A stretch of 64,000 nucleotides of DNA from Rhodococcus sp. HNM0569 (GCF_012726205.1 NZ_JAASAE010000009.1:62001-126000); one strand, 5' to 3'; positions 24,067 to 32,540 are shown, counted from the stretch's first letter. Numbers and translations are program-made. Notes: generated by a model from the letters alone, not told the origin.

Positions 24067-25571
24067 CGGGATCGACCGACGACAGCGCGGAAGGCACCGG
24101 TAGCGCGGAAGGCGCCGGTACGGTGCCGCGTCCGGACGACGCGCCCCGGCTGGAGCCGCGCCCGGTGCAGCGGCCCCGCATCGACGACGCGTCGGCGCAC
24201 ACCTTCGGGCGGCCGTCCGGTGTCAGCGGCTCGTTCGCGCCGGATGCGCACTCGTCGCGCACCGCATCGATTCCGGTCGCCCCGCCTGCCGACCCTGTTC
24301 TCGCGGAGGCGTTCGGTCGGCCGCCGGGCGCCGTCGACACCTTGCAGCGCGATCCGGATGCTGCGTCCGATCACGCCGCCGAGCCGGAACAGCCCGCAGA
24401 TCCGTGGCGCGACCCGGACTCGTCGGTCACGCTCGGCGCCCCCGTCGACGCGCCCCCCACTGCCCCCGAGCCACCCGCGCGCAGGCTTTCGGTGCGCGAC
24501 GTCCTGCTGGGCGGCGCCGTCGCGCCGCGCTCGCTCGCGGCTCTCGCCGGCGTGGCCCTGCTGATCGGCGTCGTGGGCGGGCTCGTCGCAGTCGCCGCGA
24601 CGGCCGACCGTGGCCAGCTCACGAGTCAGCGTGTGAGTCTCGTCCAGAACGACGACGGCGACATGGGCGACTCGCCGGTCGCGCAGGTGGCCGACGCGGT
24701 GTTGCCGTCGGTCGTGTCGATCCAGGTCGCGGTCGGCGATCAGGGCAGTACCGGATCGGGTGTCGTGATCGACGGCGCCGGTTACATCGTCACCAACAAC
24801 CACGTGATCTCCTCGGCGGCCAATGCGCCGGGCGATTCGTCGATCCAGGTGATCTTCTCCGACGGCACCAAGACGCGCGCCGAGATCGTCGGGCGCGACG
24901 TCAAGATGGACCTCGCGGTGCTCAAGGTGGCTGCCGACAATCTCACGGTCGCGCAGCTCGGCAAGTCCGAGGACATCCACGTCGGCGACAACGTCGTCGC
25001 GGTCGGCTCGCCGCTCGGCCTGTCGAAGACCATCACCGCGGGCATCGTGAGCGCGCTCGATCGGCCGTTGCGGTTGTCGGGCGAGGGCACCGACACCAAT
25101 GCCGTCATCGACGCGGTACAGACGGATGCCGCGATCAACCACGGCAACTCGGGTGGCGCGCTCGTCGACGCGGAAGGCCGCGTCATCGGCATCAACACGG
25201 CGATGCTCAGCGAGAGCGGCGGTTCGGTGGGTCTCGGTTTCGCGATCCCGATCGACGAGGTCACCACCGTCGCACAGGCCCTCATCCGTGACGGCGAAAT
25301 GCATCATCCCGACATCGGCGTCAACGCTCGCACGGTCGTCAACGACGCGACGAGTGGTGCCCAGGTGGCGAATGTGCGGGCCGACGGTCCTGCGGGGCAG
25401 GCAGGCATCGTCGAGAACGACGTCATCGTCCGGGTCGGCGACCGGCCGGTCACGAGCGCGGACGAGCTGGTCGTCGCGGTCAATGCGACGACGATCGGCG
25501 AACCCGTCACGGTGCAGCTGGTGCGCGACGGCCGCACCGTCGACGTCTCCGTCACGCCCGCCCGCGACTGA
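24063..25571 (+). CDS. htrA: HtrA/DegP-type serine protease with PDZ domain
   Basis: A 502-residue protein. Residues 1-155 are a cytosolic, Pro/Ala/Asp-rich region, followed by one membrane helix at 158-180 (LAALAGVALLIGVVGGLVAVAAT). The trypsin-like domain carries His247 (VTNNHVI), Asp283 (DVKMDLAVL) and Ser363 (NHGNSGGALV). A PDZ domain runs from about 405 to 500 (GAQVANVRADGPAGQAGIVENDVIVRVGDRPVTSADEL). It would degrade or hold misfolded proteins outside the membrane. Position in the sigE-rseA-htrA block, as in mycobacteria, points to envelope-stress control. GAGGGGGAGC precedes the GTG start. Confidence 0.95.
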   Translation: MTGSTDDSAEGTGSAEGAGTVPRPDDAPRLEPRPVQRPRIDDASAHTFGRPSGVSGSFAPDAHSSRTASIPVAPPADPVLAEAFGRPPGAVDTLQRDPDAASDHAAEPEQPADPWRDPDSSVTLGAPVDAPPTAPEPPARRLSVRDVLLGGAVAPRSLAALAGVALLIGVVGGLVAVAATADRGQLTSQRVSLVQNDDGDMGDSPVAQVADAVLPSVVSIQVAVGDQGSTGSGVVIDGAGYIVTNNHVISSAANAPGDSSIQVIFSDGTKTRAEIVGRDVKMDLAVLKVAADNLTVAQLGKSEDIHVGDNVVAVGSPLGLSKTITAGIVSALDRPLRLSGEGTDTNAVIDAVQTDAAINHGNSGGALVDAEGRVIGINTAMLSESGGSVGLGFAIPIDEVTTVAQALIRDGEMHHPDIGVNARTVVNDATSGAQVANVRADGPAGQAGIVENDVIVRVGDRPVTSADELVVAVNATTIGEPVTVQLVRDGRTVDVSVTPARD

Positions 25572-25644
25572 CGTCCGGGCGCCGGCGCCTGGGTACCCGC
25601 TGTGAATTCGACGGCTCACGTGGCCGTCGGATCGAGCGGAGCGC

Positions 25645-25650
25645 TAGGCT
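25645..25650 (+). promoter_or_regulatory. -10 box TAGGCT of tatB, leaderless type
   Basis: TAGGCT is followed by six bases and the GTG at 25657; tatB can thus be expressed apart from htrA. Confidence 0.5.
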
Positions 25651-25656
25651 TGCCGC

Positions 25657-26055
25657 GTGTTCGGCAACATCGGCTGGGGCGAGTTCCTCGTGCTCCTCAT
25701 CGCGGCACTGGTCATTCTCGGACCGGAGCGGCTGCCCGGTGCCGTGTCGTGGGTCGCGAAGTCGTTGCGCCAGGTGCGCGAGTACGCGTCCGGCGCATCG
25801 CAGCAACTCAAGGACGAGTTCGGCCCCGAGTTCGACGATCTACGTCAGCCGTTGTCGGATCTCAACCAGCTGCGCGGCATGACGCCCCGATCGGTCATCA
25901 CGAAGCATCTGCTCGACGGGGACGACTCGCTGTTCACCGGAAACTTCGACAAGCCGGCCGCGGGCCCCCAGCAGCCGCGTTCCGCCACCCCGCAGTCCGC
26001 TACGCCTCCGCCTGCCGCGGACCAGCGGCCCCCGATCGACCCCGACGCGACCTGA
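25657..26055 (+). CDS. tatB: Sec-independent translocase subunit TatB
   Basis: A 132-residue twin-arginine translocation component. The N-terminal membrane helix ([22 protein letters not shown]) is followed by the hinge GPERLPG and an amphipathic helix ([35 protein letters not shown]), the TatB layout. The Pro/Gln-rich tail is variable. With TatC (not in this window) it forms the receptor for folded proteins with RR signal peptides. It lies after htrA as in mycobacteria and faces mrp tail-to-tail with 13 bases between. Confidence 0.93.
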   Translation: MFGNIGWGEFLVLLIAALVILGPERLPGAVSWVAKSLRQVREYASGASQQLKDEFGPEFDDLRQPLSDLNQLRGMTPRSVITKHLLDGDDSLFTGNFDKPAAGPQQPRSATPQSATPPPAADQRPPIDPDAT

Positions 26056-26068
26056 TCAGGCCGCCGCG

Positions 26069-27205
26069 TCAGAGGTGACGCGTGGTGTCGATACCGAGGG
26101 ACATGCCCGCGAGGCCGCGCTTGCGCACGGCGAGCTTGTCCGCGACGGCCTGCAACGCCTGTGCGGCGGGGGAGTCGGGCTTGCCGAGCACGATCGGCAC
26201 ACCCTCGTCGCCGCCTTCGCGCACCGACTGCTCGAGCGGGATCTGACCCAGCAGCGGCACCTCGGCGCCCACGGCCTGCGTGAGCCGGTCGGCGACGGCC
26301 TGGCCGCCGCCCGAGCCGAACACGTCCATGCGTGAGCCGTCGGGCATTTCCATCCACGACATGTTCTCGACGACGCCCACGATGCGCTGGCGCGTCTGCA
26401 GCGCGATCGCACCCGCGCGCTCGGCGACCTCGGCCGCCGCCTGCTGCGGAGTGGTGACGACGAGGATCTCGGCGCCGGGGATGAGCTGCGCGACCGAGAT
26501 CGCGACGTCACCCGTGCCGGGCGGGAGATCGAGCAGCAGCACGTCCAGATCGCCCCAGAAGACGTCCGCGAGGAACTGCTGCAGTGCGCGGTGCAGCATC
26601 GGGCCGCGCCACACGACAGGTGTGTTGCCCTGCGTGAACTGCGCGATCGAGATCATCTTCACGTCGTGCGCGACGGGCGGCATGATCATCTTCTCGACCT
26701 GCGTCGGCTTGGCGTCGGTGCCGAGCATGCGCGGCACCGAGTGTCCGTAGATGTCGGCGTCGAGAACGCCGACCGACAGCCCACGCGCGGCGAGCGACGC
26801 CGCCAGGTTGACGGTGACCGACGACTTGCCGACGCCGCCCTTGCCCGACGCGACCGCGTACACACGGGTGAGCGAGCCGGGCTGAGCGAACGGGATGACC
26901 GGCTCGGCCGAATCGCCGCGCAGCGACTTGCGCAGCTCGGTGCGCTGTTCGTCGTTCATGACGTCGAGCTCGACACGCACGGCACCGACGCCCGCGACGT
27001 CGGAGACTGCCTTCGTGACGCGATCGGTGATCTCGGTGCGCATGGGGCAGCCGGCGGTGGTGAGATAGATGCCGATGTCGACGCTCGCGTCGTCGGCGAT
27101 CGCCACGCTCTTGACCATCCCCAGCTCGGTGATGGGTTTGCGGATCTCGGGGTCCTGGACGCGCCCGAGTGCGCCGCGGACGTCGGATTCGCTTACTGCT
27201 GCCAT
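26069..27205 (-). CDS. mrp: Mrp/ApbC-type iron-sulfur cluster carrier ATPase
   Basis: A 378-residue P-loop ATPase. Residues 5-90 form a MIP18/DUF59 domain (VRGALGRVQDPEIRKPITELGMV and the TAGCPMRTEI motif). The deviant Walker A GKGGVGKSS is at 121-129, with VGVLDADIYGHSVPRMLG, LLLDLPPGTGDVAI and VVTTPQQAAAEVAERA following. The family loads Fe-S clusters onto apo-proteins. The C-terminal CPxC found in many Mrp proteins is not present; the equivalent place reads SWMEMPDGSRMDVFG, usual for actinobacteria as far as I recall. The ATG at 27205 is fixed by a -10 box seven bases upstream. Confidence 0.93.
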   Translation of the reverse strand: MAAVSESDVRGALGRVQDPEIRKPITELGMVKSVAIADDASVDIGIYLTTAGCPMRTEITDRVTKAVSDVAGVGAVRVELDVMNDEQRTELRKSLRGDSAEPVIPFAQPGSLTRVYAVASGKGGVGKSSVTVNLAASLAARGLSVGVLDADIYGHSVPRMLGTDAKPTQVEKMIMPPVAHDVKMISIAQFTQGNTPVVWRGPMLHRALQQFLADVFWGDLDVLLLDLPPGTGDVAISVAQLIPGAEILVVTTPQQAAAEVAERAGAIALQTRQRIVGVVENMSWMEMPDGSRMDVFGSGGGQAVADRLTQAVGAEVPLLGQIPLEQSVREGGDEGVPIVLGKPDSPAAQALQAVADKLAVRKRGLAGMSLGIDTTRHL

Positions 27206-27212
27206 GCGGTCA

Positions 27213-27218
27213 ATGGTA
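27213..27218 (-). promoter_or_regulatory. -10 box TACCAT of mrp, leaderless type
   Basis: On the minus strand TACCAT is followed by seven bases and the ATG at 27205. Confidence 0.5.
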
Positions 27219-27248
27219 GGTATCCCGGCGCGCGCGGGGGCGCGCGGG

Positions 27249-28142
27249 TCAGTGGATCGCGGGCAGGTCCGACTCGGACGGCACGATGCCGGTGGCGTAG
27301 CCGGTGGACCACGCGAGGACGTTCGCGACGTACGCGGCGGAATTGTTGTAGCGGTGTACAGCCTTCGCAGCCTGGGCGGGGTCGCGCATGTCGAGGCCGC
27401 CGTCGCACAGGTAGTTGCCGGTGGTGACGGCGGAGTCGAACACATTCTGCGGGTCGGCGAAGCCGTCGCCGTTGCCGTCCATCGCGTACCGGTTCCACGT
27501 CTCGGGCAGGAACTGGGTGGGGCCGACGGCGCGATCGTAGACGGCATCGCCGTCGAGGGCGCCTCCGTCGGTGTCGTGGATGACGGCATTGCCCGCGAGG
27601 CTGCCGTCGAGTACCGGGCCCAGCACCGGTTCGAGCATCGTGCCGGTGTCGTCGGTCTTGCCGTCGTACGCATGGGTCGACTCGACGCGGCCGATGCCCG
27701 CGATGAGTGTCCAGTACATGTTGCAGCCCGGGTTGGTGGTGGCCAGGATGCGCTCGGCGTTCTGGTACGCGCTGACGTTGACCGTGGGGATGCCGAGGGC
27801 GCCTGCCGCGAGGCTCGTCGGCAGCGGCGGGGTCTGCTGTACCGGTGCGAGCGGCGGCGGGGGTGGCGGTGCGGGTGCGGCAGGTTCGATGTCGATCTGC
27901 GTGACGGCGGGCTTGATCTCGGCGTCGCTCTTGCCGGTGTCGGCGGCGAGGTCGAGGGTGCCGGGCGTGCCGCCGACACCCGCTGCTGCGGCGGCGTGGT
28001 CGGGAACCGAGAAGAAGGGGAGGTGGGTGTCGGCGCCTGCCGTGTTGGCGGCGGCGACGGCTCCGACGGGAACCAGGCCGGCGAGTGCGATGACCGAGTT
28101 GCGGCGGAGCTGCGACTCCGACTTCCTGCTGTGCCGACCCAC
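27249..28142 (-). CDS. secreted lytic murein transglycosylase (Rv1230c-like), copy 1
   Basis: A 297-residue exported protein. A basic N-terminus (RHSRKSESQLRRN) and hydrophobic stretch (SVIALAGLVPVGAVAAANTAGA) form a signal peptide. A proline-rich linker (PAAPAPPPPPPLAPVQQTPP) leads to a transglycosylase domain from about residue 105. GIGRVESTHAYDG contains the likely catalytic Glu, and AVGPTQFLPETWNRYAMDGNGDGFADPQNVFDS and VHRYNNSAAYVANVLAWS are typical of the membrane-bound lytic transglycosylase B-like group. It would cut peptidoglycan glycan strands. The GTG at 28142 has AGGAGG seven bases upstream. A paralogue lies just upstream on the same strand. Confidence 0.88.
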   Translation of the reverse strand: MGRHSRKSESQLRRNSVIALAGLVPVGAVAAANTAGADTHLPFFSVPDHAAAAAGVGGTPGTLDLAADTGKSDAEIKPAVTQIDIEPAAPAPPPPPPLAPVQQTPPLPTSLAAGALGIPTVNVSAYQNAERILATTNPGCNMYWTLIAGIGRVESTHAYDGKTDDTGTMLEPVLGPVLDGSLAGNAVIHDTDGGALDGDAVYDRAVGPTQFLPETWNRYAMDGNGDGFADPQNVFDSAVTTGNYLCDGGLDMRDPAQAAKAVHRYNNSAAYVANVLAWSTGYATGIVPSESDLPAIH

Positions 28143-28159
28143 TGATACGCCTCCTGCAT

Positions 28160-28175
28160 CCCCGACGATTCGGGG
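28160..28175. promoter_or_regulatory. stem-loop in the leader of transglycosylase copy 1
   Basis: CCCCGA and TCGGGG with a four-base loop lie 9 bases before the AGGAGG ribosome site. A -10 box TAGCCT at 28199-28204 (minus strand) would place the hairpin in a leader of about 50 bases. Confidence 0.45.
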
Positions 28176-28198
28176 CGTCTCCGTTACGTGCCGGCATG

Positions 28199-28204
28199 AG
28201 GCTA
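28199..28204 (-). promoter_or_regulatory. -10 box TAGCCT of transglycosylase copy 1
   Basis: TAGCCT on the minus strand, about 57 bases before the GTG at 28142. Unlike most boxes in this window it leaves a real leader with a ribosome site. Confidence 0.4.
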
Positions 28205-28368
28205 CACGATTCGAGACTCGGCCGTTACCCATCCGTGATCGGATTGGCCCGCAACGGGTCTGCGCTGTTACCGCATCGAGTCCTGTGAAAAGCGGTAATC
28301 CGCAGGTCGTTCCATGTGAGAGCGCGGCAGGGGCCGTCACGGCCGGAGGGGAGAAGGACGTGGGCGTC

Positions 28369-29490
28369 TCAGGGATTGGGCACGGCCGCACCGGCTCCGG
28401 ACTCTGCCGGTACGGCGTCCGCCGCGGGATTGGGCGCGCAGAACAGCAGGCACGGCAGCGGCGGGAGCTGCGGAAGCTCGGGCAGCAGCGGTGCGAGCGG
28501 CTCGGGCACGAGGTCCTGACCTGGTGGCACGGGCTGCGGATCCGCGCCCGGCGCAGGGTTATCCGGTGTCGGCGCGGCGCCCATGCCGTCCTTGTCGGTC
28601 GCGAGTTCGGCGGGCGACGGCGACGAGGGTGCGGGCGGGCTGTCGGGCACCGTCCCGCGCGCGTACGCGTCGGACCAGCTGATGACGTTCGCCGCGTACG
28701 CGCCGGAGTTGTTGTAGCGCAGGACGGCCCGCTGCAGCTGGTCGGGCTTGCGGAGGTCCAGGTCGCCCGCGCACAGGTAACGGGCCGCGGCGAGCGATGC
28801 GTCGAAGATGTTGTTGGCGTCGGCGACGCCGTCGGCATTGCCGTCCGACGCCCAGTTGGCCCACGTGGACGGGATGAACTGCATCGGGCCCACCGCGCGG
28901 TCGTGCCGCGGGTCGCCGTCGATGCGGCCGCCGTCGGTGTCGGTGATGATCTCGTTGCCGGCGAGTCGCCCGTCGAGCACCGGCCCGAGGATGGGAGTGA
29001 CCGTGGTGCCGATCGAATCGGTGCGCCCGCCGCTCGCGTGACCCGACTCGATGCGGCCGATGCCCGCGAGAACGTTCCACGTGACGCCGCAGCCGGGCTG
29101 ATCCACCATGAGCTGGAGCTCGGCGGCGCGATACGCGTTGAGCACGATCTCCGGGATGCCGAGCGCGCCGAGCACGAGCGGCGCCGACACGAGTCCCTCA
29201 CCCAGGCCGGTGGTGTCGGTCAGCGCCGCCGAGGCGCCCGCGGGCGGCGCCTGCGGCACGACCGGGGGAAGCACCGGGGGCGCCGAGCGCTGCGACCGTG
29301 GCACGCGCGGTTCGGGTTCGACGAGCACCGCGGGCGGCAGCACCGGTTCGGCTGCGCTCGCCGCGGCGTCGAGAGCGACGGATCCCGTGGGCCGCGGGGC
29401 GGGTGCGCCCGCCGCGACCGTGGACGAGACCGCGGTCGCGAGACCGCCCGCCACGAGGACGGCCGACGTCAGCACGGCTCGCAAACGCAC
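28369..29490 (-). CDS. secreted lytic murein transglycosylase, copy 2
   Basis: A 373-residue exported paralogue of the next gene. The signal peptide is LRAVLTSAVLVAGGLATAVSSTVAAGA, followed by a Pro/Val-rich linker to about residue 105. The catalytic domain shows QPGCGVTWNVLAGIGRIESGHASGG, HDRAVGPMQFIPSTWANWASDGNADGVADANNIFDA and LRYNNSGAYAANVISWSDAYA. A 75-residue proline-rich C-terminal tail (PSSPSPAELATDKDG to LPCLLFCAPNPAADAVPAES) has two cysteines and is missing from copy 1. GGGGG lies ten bases before the GTG. I recall only one such gene at this place in M. tuberculosis, so this is probably a local duplication. Confidence 0.87.
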   Translation of the reverse strand: MRLRAVLTSAVLVAGGLATAVSSTVAAGAPAPRPTGSVALDAAASAAEPVLPPAVLVEPEPRVPRSQRSAPPVLPPVVPQAPPAGASAALTDTTGLGEGLVSAPLVLGALGIPEIVLNAYRAAELQLMVDQPGCGVTWNVLAGIGRIESGHASGGRTDSIGTTVTPILGPVLDGRLAGNEIITDTDGGRIDGDPRHDRAVGPMQFIPSTWANWASDGNADGVADANNIFDASLAAARYLCAGDLDLRKPDQLQRAVLRYNNSGAYAANVISWSDAYARGTVPDSPPAPSSPSPAELATDKDGMGAAPTPDNPAPGADPQPVPPGQDLVPEPLAPLLPELPQLPPLPCLLFCAPNPAADAVPAESGAGAAVPNP

Positions 29491-29550
29491 CGTTCACACC
29501 CCCTGAAGTGAGCCCTGCCCCGGGCCGCATCTCCGACACGGAACGGGTGG

Positions 29551-29614
29551 GTCACCGTCTACATCTGTACACGACGTGACTCACGTTACATTTCGGTGAC
29601 CGGATGTGAGTAAC
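29551..29614. promoter_or_regulatory. cluster of five GTNAC pentamers before transglycosylase copy 2
   Basis: GTCAC at 29551, GTGAC at 29576, GTTAC at 29585, GTGAC at 29596 and GTAAC at 29610 lie in a 64-base stretch. ACTCAC and GTGAGT arms (29581 area and 29607 area) also pair. Actinobacterial MtrA half-sites are GTNAC-like, and MtrA is known to govern peptidoglycan hydrolase genes; the link here is inference. Confidence 0.4.
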
Positions 29615-29650
29615 AATCACAACGACGCGCGTCCCGGGTCGCCGGTGCGG

Positions 29651-30211
29651 TCACGAAGACGTGTCGGTCGCGGGGGCGTGGTCGGCCGCGTCGTCCGGCG
29701 GCTCGTCGCGCTGGAGTTCGGCGAGCATCGCCTTGACGTCGTCGAGCTCGCGCCGCAGGTAGTCGCGGGTCGCGACCTCGCCGACCGCAATGCGCAAGGC
29801 CGCCAGCTCCCGGGCGAGGAACTCGGTGTCCGCCTTGGTCTGCAAGGCACGCGAGCGGTCCTCCTCGAGCGACACACGGTCGCGATTCTCCTGCCTGTTC
29901 TGCGCGAGCAGGATGAGCGGCGCCGCGTACGCGGCCTGCGTCGAGAACGCGAGATTGAGCAGGATGAACGGGTAGGGGTCCCACTGCAGGCCGACCGCGA
30001 ACAGGTTGAGCGCGATCCACACGATCACGATGACCGTCTGGATCGCGAGATAACGCCCCGTGCCGAGGAAACGGGCGATCGACTCGCTGACGCGCCCCAC
30101 GGCCTCGACGTCGTAGCTGAACCGGAAGCGACGCGCGCTGCGCGGAGTCTCGAGCCGCTGGCGCCCCTGCACATTGCGTGCGCCCAGGTTCGTGGACTTC
30201 TCACTCACCAT
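29651..30211 (-). CDS. DUF1003 membrane protein
   Basis: A 186-residue protein with two central membrane helices (LAIQTVIVIVWIALNLFAVGL and PFILLNLAFSTQAAYAAPLILLAQNRQ), the DUF1003 signature WDPYPFILLNLAFSTQAAYAAP, and a charged coiled-coil tail that ends in Asp/Ala-rich sequence. The function of the family is unknown. The ATG at 30211 has GAGGAGG six bases upstream and overlaps the stop of the MgtE-like gene by eleven bases, so the pair is coupled; the same pair occurs in mycobacteria (Rv1231c-Rv1232c by recall). Confidence 0.87.
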   Translation of the reverse strand: MVSEKSTNLGARNVQGRQRLETPRSARRFRFSYDVEAVGRVSESIARFLGTGRYLAIQTVIVIVWIALNLFAVGLQWDPYPFILLNLAFSTQAAYAAPLILLAQNRQENRDRVSLEEDRSRALQTKADTEFLARELAALRIAVGEVATRDYLRRELDDVKAMLAELQRDEPPDDAADHAPATDTSS

Positions 30212-31475
30212 CGGTCTCCTCCTCGCGCCAGTCCTCCGGCAGCAGGTGATCGAGGACGTCGTCGACGGACACCGCCCCCAGCAGGTGGTTCTCGTCGTCC
30301 ACGACGGGGCCGCACACCAGGTTGTACGTCGCGAAGTACCGCGTGACGGCGGCGAGCGGATCCTCCGGCGAGAGCCGCGGCAGGTCGCTGTCGAGGATGC
30401 CGCCGACCAGCGTCGCGGGCGGCTCACGCAGCAGCACCTGCAGGTGCACGCAGCCGAGATAGCGCCCGGTGGGCGTCGCGGTGGGCGGGCGCACCACGAA
30501 CACCATGCTCGCGAGCGCCGGGGTGAGGTCCGGATCGCGGACTCGCGCGAGCGCCTCGGCGACCGTCGTGGCGGCCGTGAGGATGACCGGCTGAGGCGTC
30601 ATCAGGCCGCCCGCGGTGTCCGGCAGGTGCTCGAGCAGACGGCGCACCGGTTCGGAGTCCTGCGGGTCCATCAGCTGCAGCAGCGATTCGGCGTCGGTCT
30701 CGGGCAGCACGCCAAGCACGTCCGCCGCGTCGTCCGGATCCATCGCCTCGAGCACGTCGGCGGCGCGTTCGACCTCGAGGTGCAACAGCACGTCGGTCTG
30801 ATCGTCGGCGGGCAGTTCCTGCACGACGTCGGCCAGGCGCTCGTCGTCGAGTGCACCGACCAGCTCGCGGCGCCGCTTCTCGGGCAGCTCGCGCATCGCG
30901 TTCGCGACGTCCGCCGCGCGCATGCCTTCGTACTGGCTCAGGAGCGCCGACACGCCCTGGTCGGGCATCGACAGCGCGCTCTGCGTCAGTCCGAGGACAT
31001 GCTGCCAGTCGACGATGTGCACGGTGCCGCGCCGACCGAGCCGGCCGCGATGGCCGCGGACGGCGACCTTCGAGACGACCCAGTCGCGTGTGCGGGTCTG
31101 TTCGAGGCCCAGGTCGACGACTACGGTGTCGAGTCCGTGCAGGTCCTCGTGCTCGGGATCGTCCACGCGCACGCGCGAATCGAGCACCTGGGCGAGCGCG
31201 AGGACCTCGCCGGGCCGCTGCCGGAACCGGCGCAGACTCACATTGCCCGTACTGAGGGTGACCGACGCGGGCTCGATCGCCGTCACACGCAGGATCGGGA
31301 CGAAGATCCGTTTGCGCGTGAACATCTCGACGACCAGGCCCAGCACGCGCGGTTGCTGCCTGCCCACCCGGGCGGTGATCACGACGTCTCGGACCCGGCC
31401 GATCGATTCGCCGTCCGGCCCGAGCACGACCAGGCCCGCGAGCCTGGCTGCGTAGACCTTGCTCGCTGCTGCCAT
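30201..31475 (-). CDS. MgtE-N plus CBS domain protein without a channel domain
   Basis: A 424-residue soluble protein. Residues 1-90 look like a PRC-barrel (VLGPDGESIGRVRDVVITAR), the middle is a MgtE N-terminal superhelix of repeated LPADDQTDVLLHLEVERAADVLEAMDPDDAADVLGVLP units, and the C-terminus is a CBS pair (MTPQPVILTAATTVAEAL, YFATYNLVCGPVVDDENHLLGAVSVDDVLDHLLPEDWR). These are the Mg-sensing parts of the MgtE channel, but no membrane segments follow. It may sense Mg or nucleotides and act on the DUF1003 partner, with which it overlaps; this is inference. The ATG is set by a leaderless-type -10 box. Confidence 0.87.
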   Translation of the reverse strand: MAAASKVYAARLAGLVVLGPDGESIGRVRDVVITARVGRQQPRVLGLVVEMFTRKRIFVPILRVTAIEPASVTLSTGNVSLRRFRQRPGEVLALAQVLDSRVRVDDPEHEDLHGLDTVVVDLGLEQTRTRDWVVSKVAVRGHRGRLGRRGTVHIVDWQHVLGLTQSALSMPDQGVSALLSQYEGMRAADVANAMRELPEKRRRELVGALDDERLADVVQELPADDQTDVLLHLEVERAADVLEAMDPDDAADVLGVLPETDAESLLQLMDPQDSEPVRRLLEHLPDTAGGLMTPQPVILTAATTVAEALARVRDPDLTPALASMVFVVRPPTATPTGRYLGCVHLQVLLREPPATLVGGILDSDLPRLSPEDPLAAVTRYFATYNLVCGPVVDDENHLLGAVSVDDVLDHLLPEDWREEETDGE

Positions 31476-31482
31476 GCCTGCC

Positions 31483-31488
31483 AGGCTA
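31483..31488 (-). promoter_or_regulatory. -10 box TAGCCT of the MgtE-like gene, leaderless type
   Basis: On the minus strand TAGCCT is followed by seven bases and the ATG at 31475. Confidence 0.5.
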
Positions 31489-31562
31489 GAGCGTCCGGGT
31501 GCCCGGCACGGGACGGCACGGTGACATCCTGGGTTCGGACACCGACGAACTTGGGAGAGAAC

Positions 31563-32540
31563 ATGAACGGCGCATCCCCGATCGACGCACCCACGCCACG
31601 CAGGTCCGTCCTCGCGGTTCCTGGCAGCAGCCGCAAGATGATCGACAAGGCGAAGGCGCTGCCCGCCGACGAGATCTTCCTCGACCTCGAGGACGCCGTC
31701 GCACCGCTGGCGAAGGCGGACGCGCGGGCGCAGGTCGCCGCGGCGCTCACCGAGGACGGCTGGAACGGTCAGCACAAGGTCGTGCGGGTCAACGACTGGA
31801 CGACTCCGTGGACCTACCGGGACGTGTCCGAGGTCGTCGGGCGCGCGGGGGCGCACCTCGACGACATCCTGTTGCCGAAGGTGCCCGACGCGTCGCACGT
31901 GCAGGCGCTCGATCTGCTTCTCACGCAGGTGGAGAAGGAACACGGGCTCGAACCGGGCCGCATCGGCATCGAGCCGCAGATCGAGAACGCCGTGGGGCTC
32001 ACGAACATCGATGCGATCGCGACGGCGAGCCCGCGGGTGCGCACGCTAGTGTTCGGTCCCGCGGACTTCATGGCGAGCATCGCGATGCGCACGCTCGTCG
32101 TGGGGGAGCAGCCCGAGGGCTACGACCGCGGCGACGCGTACCACCACATCCTCATGACGATCCTGATCGCGGCGCGCACGCACGGTCTGCAGGCCATCGA
32201 CGGGCCGTACCTGCAGATCCGCGACCTCGACGCATTCCGCCGCTCGGCACAGCGCACGGCCGCACTCGGTTTCGACGGCAAGTGGGTGCTGCATCCGACG
32301 CAGATCGACGTCGCCAACGAGGTGTTCAGCCCGCGGCAGGCCGACTACGACCGTGCAGAGCTGATTCTCGACGCGTACGAGTTCCATACGTCGGCGGCAG
32401 GCGGAAGCCGTGGCGCAGTCATGCTCGGCGACGAGATGATCGACGAAGCGAGCCGCAAGATGGCGCTGGTCGTCGCAGGGAAGGGTCGCGCCGCGGGCAT
32501 GTCGCGCACCGAACGTTTCGTGCCGCCCACCGATTCCTGA
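31563..32540 (+). CDS. HpcH/HpaI (CitE-like) lyase, malyl-CoA or citramalyl-CoA lyase type
   Basis: A 325-residue TIM-barrel lyase. RRSVLAVPGSSRKMIDKAKALPADEIFLDLEDAVAPLAKADAR holds the CoA-binding and first metal residues, GIEPQIENAVGLTNIDAIATASPRVRTLVFGPADF the metal Glu and Asp, and DGKWVLHPTQIDVANEVFSP the conserved end. Such enzymes cleave or form beta-hydroxyacyl-CoA esters such as L-malyl-CoA, beta-methylmalyl-CoA or citramalyl-CoA. It is longer than CitE proper and stands alone, so citrate lyase is ruled out. GGGAGAG precedes the ATG. It is divergent from the MgtE-like gene over 87 bases. Confidence 0.85.
   Translation: MNGASPIDAPTPRRSVLAVPGSSRKMIDKAKALPADEIFLDLEDAVAPLAKADARAQVAAALTEDGWNGQHKVVRVNDWTTPWTYRDVSEVVGRAGAHLDDILLPKVPDASHVQALDLLLTQVEKEHGLEPGRIGIEPQIENAVGLTNIDAIATASPRVRTLVFGPADFMASIAMRTLVVGEQPEGYDRGDAYHHILMTILIAARTHGLQAIDGPYLQIRDLDAFRRSAQRTAALGFDGKWVLHPTQIDVANEVFSPRQADYDRAELILDAYEFHTSAAGGSRGAVMLGDEMIDEASRKMALVVAGKGRAAGMSRTERFVPPTDS

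Noticed and set aside
27229-27247. CG-repeat hairpin between transglycosylase copy 1 and mrp
   Set aside because: Alternating CG runs pair in many registers in such GC-rich DNA; evidence for a true terminator is too weak.
28143-28368. Possible ydaO-type c-di-AMP riboswitch before transglycosylase copy 1
   Set aside because: Such switches occur before actinobacterial cell-wall hydrolases, but I could not match the conserved motifs; only a short hairpin is seen. A covariance-model search would settle it.
29605-29621. CRP-like TGTGA...TCACA before transglycosylase copy 2
   Set aside because: The spacer is seven bases, not six, so the half-sites are out of phase. Noted only because CRP controls rpfA in M. 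tuberculosis.
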